NCBI RefSeq assembly: GCF_011926545.1
Contig: NZ_JAATIT010000001.1
Span: forward strand, 1,072,469 to 1,136,468
DNA length: 64,000 nucleotides
From: Sphingopyxis italica
Lineage (GTDB): Bacteria; Pseudomonadota; Alphaproteobacteria; Sphingomonadales; Sphingomonadaceae
Reading direction: 5' to 3'
Shown: piece by piece, positions 34,371 to 42,916 of the stretch
How the letters are laid out: every line of letters starts with the position of its first letter
Position numbering within the stretch: position 1 is the stretch's first letter
Position numbers and translations under genes: made by a program
Notes under the pieces: model-generated
The model's database searches: none
The model's input: the letters and a program-made list of their open reading frames with translations, nothing else
Told to the model about the DNA's origin: nothing

Positions 34371-35729
34371 CTAGGCATCGACGCCGTTCTCCGTTGGAGG
34401 CTCGGTCGTCGGTATTCGAGTAATGAGACGAGCATTCTGCTCCGCCGCGGGCGGAGTCGCAAGTGACTTGTCTCCAGTTTCTATGTCCAAACTCTCGAAA
34501 CGTCGCGCTTGCGTCAGCACCTGCGACTCGAAGCTGCCAACAAAGGCATTGTACGCACCCGTTGCCTGATCAAGATTGCGACCAACCCGCGCGATATGGG
34601 AGCCCATCACTGACATGCGCGCATAGAGCTCTTTGCCAAGAGCCGCGATCTCTCGCGCCTGTCCTGCAACCTTCTCCTGCCGCCACACCGCCGCGACGGT
34701 GCGCGCGATGGCGATGAGGTTGGTCGGGGTGGCAAGCAGCACCTTGCGTTCGAAGGCATAATCCCAAAGCTCATGGTCCTGATCGAGCGCGGCGGCGAGG
34801 AAATGTTCGCCGGGGACGAACATCACGACGAAATCGGGCGTGTCGTCGAACTGGTTCCAATAGCTTTTGGCGCCGAGCGTGTTGACGTGCGCCTTCATCG
34901 CCGCGGCATGCGCGGCGAGGTGCGTCACCTTCTCGCGCTCGTCGACCGCGCCGAAGGCATCCTGATAGGCGTTGAGCGACACTTTGGCGTCGATGACGAG
35001 GCTCTGCCCGCCCGGCACTTTCACGACGACGTCGGGGCGCAGCCGCCCGCCGTCGCCGTCCGCGACGCTGACCTCGGTCTGGAAATCAGCGTATTCGGAA
35101 AGCCCGCAGCTTTCGAGCACATTGCGGAGTTGCTGTTCGCCCCAGCGCCCGCGCGCCTTGGGCGCGTTCCTGAGCGCGTTGACCAGCTTTGCCGCTTCGC
35201 TCGAAACGCGCTCGTTCTGTGCCCGCATCGATTCGATCTGCCCTTGCAGAATTCCGAAGGCACTCTGCCGATCAGCTTCGACCTTGCCGACAGCCTCCTC
35301 ATATTTGGCGAGTCGCTGGTGAACCGGCTGCAGCAGTGCCTCTAAACTCTTCCCCGCGGTCGTCTCGCTTTCCTTGAAACGCGCCTCGGCGCGCTCGAGG
35401 AACGCCTTTTGTGCTTCGCCCAGCATCGCCTGTCCAACCTCGCGAAACTGCGCGGTGAGCGCGGCCTGCGCGTCCTTCAATTGCGCGATCTGCGCATCGT
35501 GCGCCGCGTCGCGCGCCTTTTGTTCGCTGAGCAGCGCCGCGAGCCGGATATCCGCCGCCTTGCGCGCCTCGGCCTCGGCCGCGAGGTCGGTCACGGCACT
35601 CCTGAACCGCTCCGCGAGACCGTCGCGCTCGGCCTGGAGTCCTCCCGACTGCCGTCCGGCAAACAGCCAGCCGATCAGCGCGCCGATGGCGAGGGCGACA
35701 AGGGCGACGATGAGCGAGCTTCCATCCAT
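34371..35729 (-). CDS. rmuC: DNA recombination protein RmuC
   Basis: 452 residues. An N-terminal membrane anchor (SLIVALVALAIGALIGWLFA) is followed by a long coiled coil (about 30-190) and the RmuC domain with the PD-(D/E)xK-like nuclease core: RGRWGEQQLRNVLESCGL, RPDVVVKVPGGQSLVIDAKV, and later PDFVVMFVPGEHFLAAAL. RmuC limits inversion-type rearrangements between short inverted repeats in E. coli. The C-terminal ~80 codons lie in slightly AT-richer DNA. Confidence 0.93.
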   Translation of the reverse strand: MDGSSLIVALVALAIGALIGWLFAGRQSGGLQAERDGLAERFRSAVTDLAAEAEARKAADIRLAALLSEQKARDAAHDAQIAQLKDAQAALTAQFREVGQAMLGEAQKAFLERAEARFKESETTAGKSLEALLQPVHQRLAKYEEAVGKVEADRQSAFGILQGQIESMRAQNERVSSEAAKLVNALRNAPKARGRWGEQQLRNVLESCGLSEYADFQTEVSVADGDGGRLRPDVVVKVPGGQSLVIDAKVSLNAYQDAFGAVDEREKVTHLAAHAAAMKAHVNTLGAKSYWNQFDDTPDFVVMFVPGEHFLAAALDQDHELWDYAFERKVLLATPTNLIAIARTVAAVWRQEKVAGQAREIAALGKELYARMSVMGSHIARVGRNLDQATGAYNAFVGSFESQVLTQARRFESLDIETGDKSLATPPAAEQNARLITRIPTTEPPTENGVDA

Positions 35730-35787
35730 GGCGGGAACATAGGACGAACGCCGCCCGTCTGGCTAGCCGCTATTTATCGCCGGGCCG

Positions 35788-36264
35788 TCACGCCGCGCTC
35801 CACGACGAGGGCAGTATGGCGCGATAGGCCTCCACCCCCGGCGCGCCGCCCACCACCATGCCCTGCGTCAGCAGCCAGTAATGCCGCACGATCTCGGCCT
35901 GTTGCTCAAGCCCGTAGCGCGCGAGCGGCCAGCCGGGTTTGAGGCTGTAGCTGTAGGTCGCAAACGGATGGCGCATCAGCACCAGATACCAGCGCCCGCG
36001 CGTTTGCGCCTGCCACACATGCGTCATTTCATGGATGAACAGCCCCTGGAGCCGCTGCGACGCCGCGCTGAAATCGTCGCAATAAAGATCGCCATGCGGG
36101 TTGAAGTGGATGCTGCCCATCGGCGCCATCACGATATGGCGCGGCTGGAAGAATATCCATTTATGGTGGCAGATGCGTACCCGGTCATAGGCGATCGCGT
36201 CGCCGAACACCGTCCGCGCGAGCGCGATCTCGCCAGCCGTCAGCGGTCGTGACGAGCGCGGCAC
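35788..36264 (-). CDS. HExxH zinc-site protein of unknown function
   Basis: 158 residues from a GTG at 36264. The motif IHEMTHVWQAQTRGRW provides a zinc-metallopeptidase-like HExxH. The first half (SRPLTAGEIALARTVFGDAI; HIVMAPMGSIHFNPHGDLYC) is the pattern of short proteins often labelled Vgr-related or DUF4157-like in sphingomonads. There is no signal peptide, so it is presumably cytoplasmic or exported by another route. It starts 7 nt before (upstream in coordinates of) the copper-chaperone stop and follows it in transcription, so both are likely one unit. Substrate unknown. Confidence 0.7.
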   Translation of the reverse strand: MPRSSRPLTAGEIALARTVFGDAIAYDRVRICHHKWIFFQPRHIVMAPMGSIHFNPHGDLYCDDFSAASQRLQGLFIHEMTHVWQAQTRGRWYLVLMRHPFATYSYSLKPGWPLARYGLEQQAEIVRHYWLLTQGMVVGGAPGVEAYRAILPSSWSAA

Positions 36265-36270
36265 CGATGC

Positions 36271-36819
36271 TTACTTCTTCGCGGCGTCCGGCGCCGCCCC
36301 TTCGGCGCCTTTCTCCATCGAACCATGGTCCATCGCGCCATGACCGGCCGCTTCGGCGCCGCCTTCGGCCGGCTTGATCACCAGGTCGAAGAGGATGCGT
36401 TCATTATTATTGTTGGTGAAGACGAACGCCATCGGCAGTTTGCCCGCGCGCACCGCGGCGCCGTTGATGCCCCAGATCATCAGATGCTTGCCGCCCTGCT
36501 TGAACACGAGTTCGCCCTTGGCGGGGACCGCGGCGCGGAGCAGCGGCTTCATCGTCGTCACATTGTTCTCGCGCACGCTTTCGTGCATCTCGACGCGCTG
36601 CGCGAGGTCGCTGGTCACCGCGACCAGCTCGACGTCGCGCGGGCCGCCTTCGACGCGGAAATAGCCGACCGACGGGCGATCGGGCGTCGCCCCCATCACG
36701 ATATGGCCGCTGACCACGTTGAGCGGCTGCCCGGCGCCGAGATTTTCGCCGCAGCCGGTCAGGCTGAGCGCGGCGACGGCAAGGGCGGCGCCAAAGAGAC
36801 TCGAGGCGAAGGGTTTCAT
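36271..36819 (-). CDS. PCuAC-type copper chaperone lipoprotein
   Basis: 182 residues from the ATG at 36819. The start MKPFASSLFGAALAVAALSL...TGCG is a lipoprotein signal. The domain shows the copper-ligand pattern of PCuAC/DUF461: VEMHESVRENNVTTMKPL and later GKHLMIWGI. Such periplasmic proteins deliver Cu(I) to the CuA site of cytochrome oxidase. The tail is Gly/Ala/His/Met-rich (GHGAMDHGSMEKG), which could bind extra copper. It is divergent from dnaK. Confidence 0.88.
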   Translation of the reverse strand: MKPFASSLFGAALAVAALSLTGCGENLGAGQPLNVVSGHIVMGATPDRPSVGYFRVEGGPRDVELVAVTSDLAQRVEMHESVRENNVTTMKPLLRAAVPAKGELVFKQGGKHLMIWGINGAAVRAGKLPMAFVFTNNNNERILFDLVIKPAEGGAEAAGHGAMDHGSMEKGAEGAAPDAAKK

Positions 36820-36877
36820 TTTGGGAGGACTCCGTAAAAGCGCGACAAATTCGCACCCTCGATAAGCCGTGAAAGCC

Positions 36878-36905
36878 CTTGTGCCAAGGATTAGCGCACC
36901 TATAT
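36878..36905 (+). promoter_or_regulatory. Sigma-32 (RpoH) promoter of dnaK
   Basis: CTTG (36878-36881), an 18-nt spacer and CTATAT (36900-36905) match the alphaproteobacterial RpoH consensus. It lies 83 nt upstream of the dnaK start. No CIRCE element was found, so heat induction should be through RpoH. Confidence 0.75.
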
Positions 36906-36987
36906 CGCGCCCATGTAACCCCCATGGGATCAACAGGACGGCGTGCCTTTTCAGGGCGCCGGAAGAAGCAACAAGGACGTATTATCA

Positions 36988-38910
<1,923 letters not shown>

Positions 38911-38921
38911 GATGGACACGC

Positions 38922-38970
38922 GCCGCCGCGTCATAAATAGGGACTGTCCCTATTTATTGAGCGCGGCGGC
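38922..38970. repeat. GC stem enclosing an AT-rich palindrome after dnaK
   Basis: GCCGCCGCG (38922-38930) and CGCGGCGGC (38962-38970) can pair around the first AT-rich palindrome. This looks like a dnaK terminator stem whose loop has received the palindrome. No T-run follows. Confidence 0.5.
38933..38957. repeat. AAATAGGGAC palindrome, copy 1 (dnaK-dnaJ gap)
   Basis: Two perfect 12-nt arms, ATAAATAGGGAC and GTCCCTATTTAT, around a single T. A second copy with a central A lies 36 nt downstream. The AT-rich ends contrast with the surrounding DNA. This type of motif is known to me from REP-like elements mobilised by Y1-type (RAYT) transposases; no transposase is in the window. Confidence 0.85.
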
Positions 38971-38993
38971 CCCGTCGCCTTCAGGAACAGGGA

Positions 38994-39018
38994 ATAAATA
39001 GGGACAGTCCCTATTTAT
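38994..39018. repeat. AAATAGGGAC palindrome, copy 2 (dnaJ leader)
   Basis: Same arms as copy 1 around a central A. It ends only 12 nt before the dnaJ ATG, so the hairpin would sit where the ribosome-binding site belongs, and the remaining spacer (ggattgaacgcc) has a poor Shine-Dalgarno sequence. Confidence 0.85.
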
Positions 39019-39030
39019 GGATTGAACGCC

Positions 39031-40152
39031 ATGTCACTCGACATCGATTATTACGAACTGCTCGAAGTCGAGCGCAGCGCCGACGATGCGGCGCTGAAGG
39101 CGAGCTATCGCAAGCTCGCGATGAAATATCACCCCGACAAGAATCCGGGATGCGGCGACAGCGAAGCGCGCTTCAAGGCGATCAGCGAAGCCTATGACTG
39201 CCTGAAGGACCCGCAGAAGCGCGCGATGTACGACCGCTTCGGCAAGGACGGCGTACGCGGCGCGAACGGCGGCGGCAATGGCGCCGATTTCGGCGACATC
39301 GGCGACATTTTCGAATCGATCTTCGGATCAGCGTTCGGCGGCGCGCGCCAGCAGCGCGGCCCCGCACGCGGCGCGGACCTGCGCTACGACATGGAAATCC
39401 GGCTCGAGGACGCTTTCGCCGGCTGCACGCGCGAGATCGAGGTCGACGTCGCCGCGCGCTGCGAGACGTGCGACGGATCGGGCGCCAAGCCCGGCACCCG
39501 GACCAACCGCTGCCAGACCTGCGCCGGCCACGGCAAGGTGCGCGCGCAGCAGGGTTTCTTCATGGTCGAGCGCACCTGCCCGACCTGTCAGGGCGCGGGC
39601 GAGGTTATCGCCGACCCGTGCAATTCATGCCATGGCGAAGGCCGCGTCGACCGGCGCAAGACGCTGACCGTCAACATCCCCGCCGGGGTCGACGAGGGCA
39701 CGCGCATCCGCCTGTCGGGCGAGGGCGAGAGCGGCGCGCGCGGCGCCGCGCCGGGCGACCTCTACATCTTCCTCCACATGGCGCGGCACAAGCTGTTCGA
39801 ACGCGAAGGCACGACGCTCTTCACCCGCGCGCCGATCAGCTTTACGACCGCGGCGCTCGGCGGCGAGATCGCCATTCCGGGCCTCGACGGCAAGAAGCAC
39901 GACATCTCGATCCCCGCGGGCATCCAGTCGGGCAAGCAGCTCCGCCAGCGCGGCGCCGGCATGCCGGTGCTGAACGGCCGCGGCCACGGCGACCTCGTCG
40001 TCCAGATCGATGTCGAGACGCCGACGAAACTCACCGCGCGGCAGAAGGAATTGCTCTGCGAATTCCGCGAGACCGAGACCGGCGAGGAATGCCCTGCATC
40101 GCAAGGTTTCTTCGGCCGCATCAAGGAAATGTGGGACGATCTGACGGATTGA
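39031..40152 (+). CDS. dnaJ: Chaperone protein DnaJ (Hsp40)
   Basis: 373 residues from the ATG at 39031. The J domain has YYELLEVERSADDAALKASY and the catalytic HPD in KYHPDKNPG; a Gly/Phe-type region follows; the four zinc motifs are CETCDGSGAK, CQTCAGHGKV, CPTCQGAGEV and CNSCHGEGRV; C-terminal substrate domains complete it. It stimulates DnaK ATPase. An in-frame TTG at 39022 would add three residues. The dnaK-dnaJ gap is 120 nt and is filled by the twin palindromes, so dnaJ expression may differ from the normal coupled pattern. Confidence 0.97.
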   Translation: MSLDIDYYELLEVERSADDAALKASYRKLAMKYHPDKNPGCGDSEARFKAISEAYDCLKDPQKRAMYDRFGKDGVRGANGGGNGADFGDIGDIFESIFGSAFGGARQQRGPARGADLRYDMEIRLEDAFAGCTREIEVDVAARCETCDGSGAKPGTRTNRCQTCAGHGKVRAQQGFFMVERTCPTCQGAGEVIADPCNSCHGEGRVDRRKTLTVNIPAGVDEGTRIRLSGEGESGARGAAPGDLYIFLHMARHKLFEREGTTLFTRAPISFTTAALGGEIAIPGLDGKKHDISIPAGIQSGKQLRQRGAGMPVLNGRGHGDLVVQIDVETPTKLTARQKELLCEFRETETGEECPASQGFFGRIKEMWDDLTD

Positions 40153-40180
40153 TCGGTCTCGCTGCCAACCTCTCCAACAT

Positions 40181-40261
40181 TGTCATTCCCGCGAAAGCGG
40201 GAACCCAGGTGCGAAGTAAGCCGAAGCACACTCTGGGTCCCCGCTTTCGCGGGGATGACGA
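40181..40261. repeat. 81-bp REP-like palindrome, copy 2
   Basis: Begins TGTCATTCCCGCGAAAGCGG and ends CCGCTTTCGCGGGGATGACGA, the mirror of the 12421-12501 copy. It lies between the convergent dnaJ and patatin genes. Confidence 0.8.
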
Positions 40262-40267
40262 GGATGG

Positions 40268-42574
40268 CTAGCCTATCTCCCCCCTCAACTCCGCGATCAA
40301 CGCCTTCACCTTCGGCAACCGCCCCTCCTCCTCGTCGAGGATCGCGTGGAACGCACGCCGCTTGAGCGCCTTCAGTTCCTCCGCCGGCACCGCGCCGTCG
40401 CCGTTCACGCTGCTCGCGACGATGTCGCACAATCGGTCGGCGCCGTGGAGCCGCCCCCAGAGATAGTCATTCTCGCGGTAGGCGCGGCTGAAAAAGGCGC
40501 CGAAGCTGTTGAATTCGACCCCCTTCAGCATCGCCGCCGCGCCGCCGGTGCGGATCGCGGTCGCGTCCGACGGCGAGATGCGGTCGATCTTGATCGGGTC
40601 GAACTCGTCGAACCCCTCGCCCTGCAGCAGCGGCAGCGTCGCGATGTCGTAAAAGGGGTAGCCGAGATAGGCGAAAAGCATCGTGCGCCGGTCGTCCTTG
40701 GGCAGTTTTTCGAGCGCTGCGGCGATGACGATATCGGTTTCGGCATCAAGCGCGACAAGGTCGCGGCGCGCGGCGATCGCGTCGATCCATTGCCCGGGCT
40801 CGGTATCGGCGGGCACGTCGAGGTCGGCGAGCCAGGCATCGCCCTCGCGCTCGAGATATTGGCCGAGCGCGGCGAAAATCGTCTCGCGCATCTCCTCGCA
40901 CACCGGGTCGCGTTTCTCGCGCGTCGCCTCGACCGACGTGTCGAGTTCGCGCGCGAGGAAGCGCAGGCGGCGGATGCGAAAGCCGAGGTCGTGGGTGCGG
41001 AAAAACTCGATCGCCTCGCTGCTCGCGCCCGCGCCTTTCTTGCCCGAAATCCGGTCGAGCCCGCGCGCGCGCGCCTCGGTCCACATCGCGATGCGGCGGT
41101 TGACGACATGCACCGGCCCCTCGGGCGGGACGAGCCGGTCGACGATGTTTCCGAGCTCGTCGATCACCGCCGACAGCTTCAGATGACCATAGGGCGCGAA
41201 GGCGAAACCCGCGCGCGCCGCCGCCTGATCCTGCGCCTTGGCGCGCCATTTCGCGAGCCGCGCCGGGGTCGGCGTGTCGAGGAAGAAGGTCGTGCCGAAC
41301 AGCGCCGCGACCTGTTCCTCGACCTCGACCTTCATCGCGTCGATGATGTGCTGCATACGGCGGATGCGGCGCGACATGCCCTCGATCATCTCGATATTCT
41401 CGCGGATCGGCTGTTCGCGCGGGATCGCCGACAGCGAGCCGAGGATCGTCGGCAGGAAGCCCGGAAGCTGCCCCTCTTCGTCGGGTTCGCCCGGCTTGCC
41501 GATGCTGATCGCCTTATAATCGGGCTTGGGATCGATATAGATGAAACGGCGGTCGATCTCGCGACGTGCCGGGCGCTGCTTCAGCGCCGCGATCGCCGGA
41601 CGGAAGGGCGCGTTCGCGAGCACCGCGCCGTCGATCAGCACGCGGTCGGCGGGGTCGCTATCGGCATCGCGCGGCAGCTGCGCACGGATGAAGGCGTCGC
41701 GCCCCGGCCAGCCCGCGCCGCGCTTTTCGAGCGCACTGTCGAGCTCGCGCAGCGTGAAGGGCGGAAAGGCGCCCGGAAAGCTCGCGGTCGCGCGCGCCGC
41801 GGCGACGAGCGCCGGCACATCGTCGAGCCGCTTGCCCGCGCGGCCGTTGTGCCGGAATTGCATGACCAGCCGATGTTCCTGCTCGGTCACGCGCGGCGGG
41901 CTGTTGAGCGTCAGTTGCTCCTTGTGCCCGGCAAAATCGGTCACCGAGACGATCAGATCGACCGGCTGCGCGGCGGGCATCAGCGGCGGGCCCTGCGCCC
42001 CCGCATCCATCGCGTCGAACGCGTCCAGAAGCAGGTTGGTGAAGGTCTCGCCGCCGAAGGGCGGTTCGAACCAGCGCGCGCGCACGAAGCGCGACAGCTT
42101 GGCGCGCACCTCGTCCTGCGCCGTTTCGCCGACGGTGCGGTCGATCGCGTTGCCGCGCCGCTTCATCGCCCAGCCGGCGATCGGAACCGCCCAGAATTTC
42201 GTCATCGCCGACAGCGGCCGCGCATCGGGATCGAGCAGGCTGTCGACGTCGGCGTCCTGCAACCATAGCTCGGTCAGCGGATCGAGCGATTTGCCCGTCG
42301 CGAGCCCGCGCGCGAGGAAGATACCGTTGATCCCGCCCGCGCTCGCCCCCGCGATGATGTCGGGAAGCACGCGCAGCTTGATATTGCCGCGATCCGCGAT
42401 CGCGGCGAGCAGGTCGCGATAGACGCCCCCCGACCCCGCGATCGCCTCGCCATCGTGAAAGGCGCGCGATGCGGCGGCGAGCCGCCATATCTCCTTGGTG
42501 ATACCGTGCATATAGACGGCAAGGCTGATGCCGCCGTAGCAAATCAGGGCGAAGCGCAATTCCTTTTCCCGCAT
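40268..42574 (-). CDS. Patatin-like phospholipase with long C-terminal region
   Basis: 768 residues from the ATG at 42574 (a TTG two codons earlier is possible). The patatin domain has the oxyanion segment CYGGISLAVYMHG near the start, the nucleophile S78 in GASAGGING, and the catalytic D315 in LIDGAVLAN (DGA in place of the common DGG). The dyad is therefore complete. The region after about 340 contains DUF3376-like sequence found in actinobacterial and alphaproteobacterial patatin proteins. It should hydrolyse acyl esters of membrane lipids; regulation and location are unknown. No signal peptide. Confidence 0.88.
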   Translation of the reverse strand: MREKELRFALICYGGISLAVYMHGITKEIWRLAAASRAFHDGEAIAGSGGVYRDLLAAIADRGNIKLRVLPDIIAGASAGGINGIFLARGLATGKSLDPLTELWLQDADVDSLLDPDARPLSAMTKFWAVPIAGWAMKRRGNAIDRTVGETAQDEVRAKLSRFVRARWFEPPFGGETFTNLLLDAFDAMDAGAQGPPLMPAAQPVDLIVSVTDFAGHKEQLTLNSPPRVTEQEHRLVMQFRHNGRAGKRLDDVPALVAAARATASFPGAFPPFTLRELDSALEKRGAGWPGRDAFIRAQLPRDADSDPADRVLIDGAVLANAPFRPAIAALKQRPARREIDRRFIYIDPKPDYKAISIGKPGEPDEEGQLPGFLPTILGSLSAIPREQPIRENIEMIEGMSRRIRRMQHIIDAMKVEVEEQVAALFGTTFFLDTPTPARLAKWRAKAQDQAAARAGFAFAPYGHLKLSAVIDELGNIVDRLVPPEGPVHVVNRRIAMWTEARARGLDRISGKKGAGASSEAIEFFRTHDLGFRIRRLRFLARELDTSVEATREKRDPVCEEMRETIFAALGQYLEREGDAWLADLDVPADTEPGQWIDAIAARRDLVALDAETDIVIAAALEKLPKDDRRTMLFAYLGYPFYDIATLPLLQGEGFDEFDPIKIDRISPSDATAIRTGGAAAMLKGVEFNSFGAFFSRAYRENDYLWGRLHGADRLCDIVASSVNGDGAVPAEELKALKRRAFHAILDEEEGRLPKVKALIAELRGEIG

Positions 42575-42681
42575 GGTCAAGCTGATAGCGGGGTTTGATG
42601 CGCCGCGTCACCCCTTGCAGGGCGATCATGTGGGGCGGGGTGGTTTCCCGACCTTCCCTATCTGTCATCCCGGAAAGAAAC

Positions 42682-42816
42682 ATCCTCCCTGTGCCGCAGG
42701 CATGGGGAGGTGGCAGCCCGAAGGGCTGACGGAGGGGCTATAACGCACCGTCGCAGCCCCTCCACCACCGCCTGCGGCGGCGGTCCCCCTCCCCACGGCT
42801 TCGCCGCAGGGAGGAT
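42682..42816. repeat. ~135-bp compound palindromic repeat, copy 2
   Basis: Starts ATCCTCCCTGTGCCGCAGGC and ends CTTCGCCGCAGGGAGGAT. It has the same orientation and length as the copy at 59493-59627, including the blocks GGGCTGACGGAGGGGCTAT and CACCGCCTGCGGCGGCGG. Differences in the arms are compensatory in places (TGTGCCGCAGG versus TGTCGCGTAGC), as expected if the folded form matters. Confidence 0.9.
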
Positions 42817-42870
42817 TAAAAGGCAGGTCCCACCCCTCATCCGCCACCCTCACGCAAAACCTCTTGCTTT

Positions 42871-42885
42871 TGCGAATGTGTCGCA
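42871..42885. promoter_or_regulatory. Candidate iron-responsive operator of the TonB receptor-PepSY operon
   Basis: TGCGA-ATGTG-TCGCA is a perfect 5-nt inverted repeat 31 nt before the receptor ATG. The half-site TGCGAAT recurs at 6840-6854 before fdxA. Iron control fits the receptor/PepSY pair. This is inferred, not shown. Confidence 0.4.
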
Positions 42886-42916
42886 CTAGCGCGCGCTCCG
42901 AAACAGGAGTCTATAG

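Larger units (their letters stand above)
42575..42916. other. Gene-free stretch between the patatin gene and the TonB receptor
   Basis: 342 nt without a credible gene. It holds the 135-bp repeat at 42682-42816 and the operator-like palindrome at 42871-42885. A -35-like TTGCTTT lies near 42864. Divergent promoters for both flanking genes must be here. Confidence 0.6.

Noticed and set aside
36841-36987. CIRCE/HrcA site before dnaK
   Set aside because: No TTAGCACTC / GAGTGCTAA arms are present; a sigma-32 promoter explains control instead.
38922-39018. CRISPR-like or phage attachment interpretation of the twin palindromes
   Set aside because: Only two units with no regular spacer, no cas genes, no integrase and no tRNA nearby. 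A REP/MITE-type insertion fits better.
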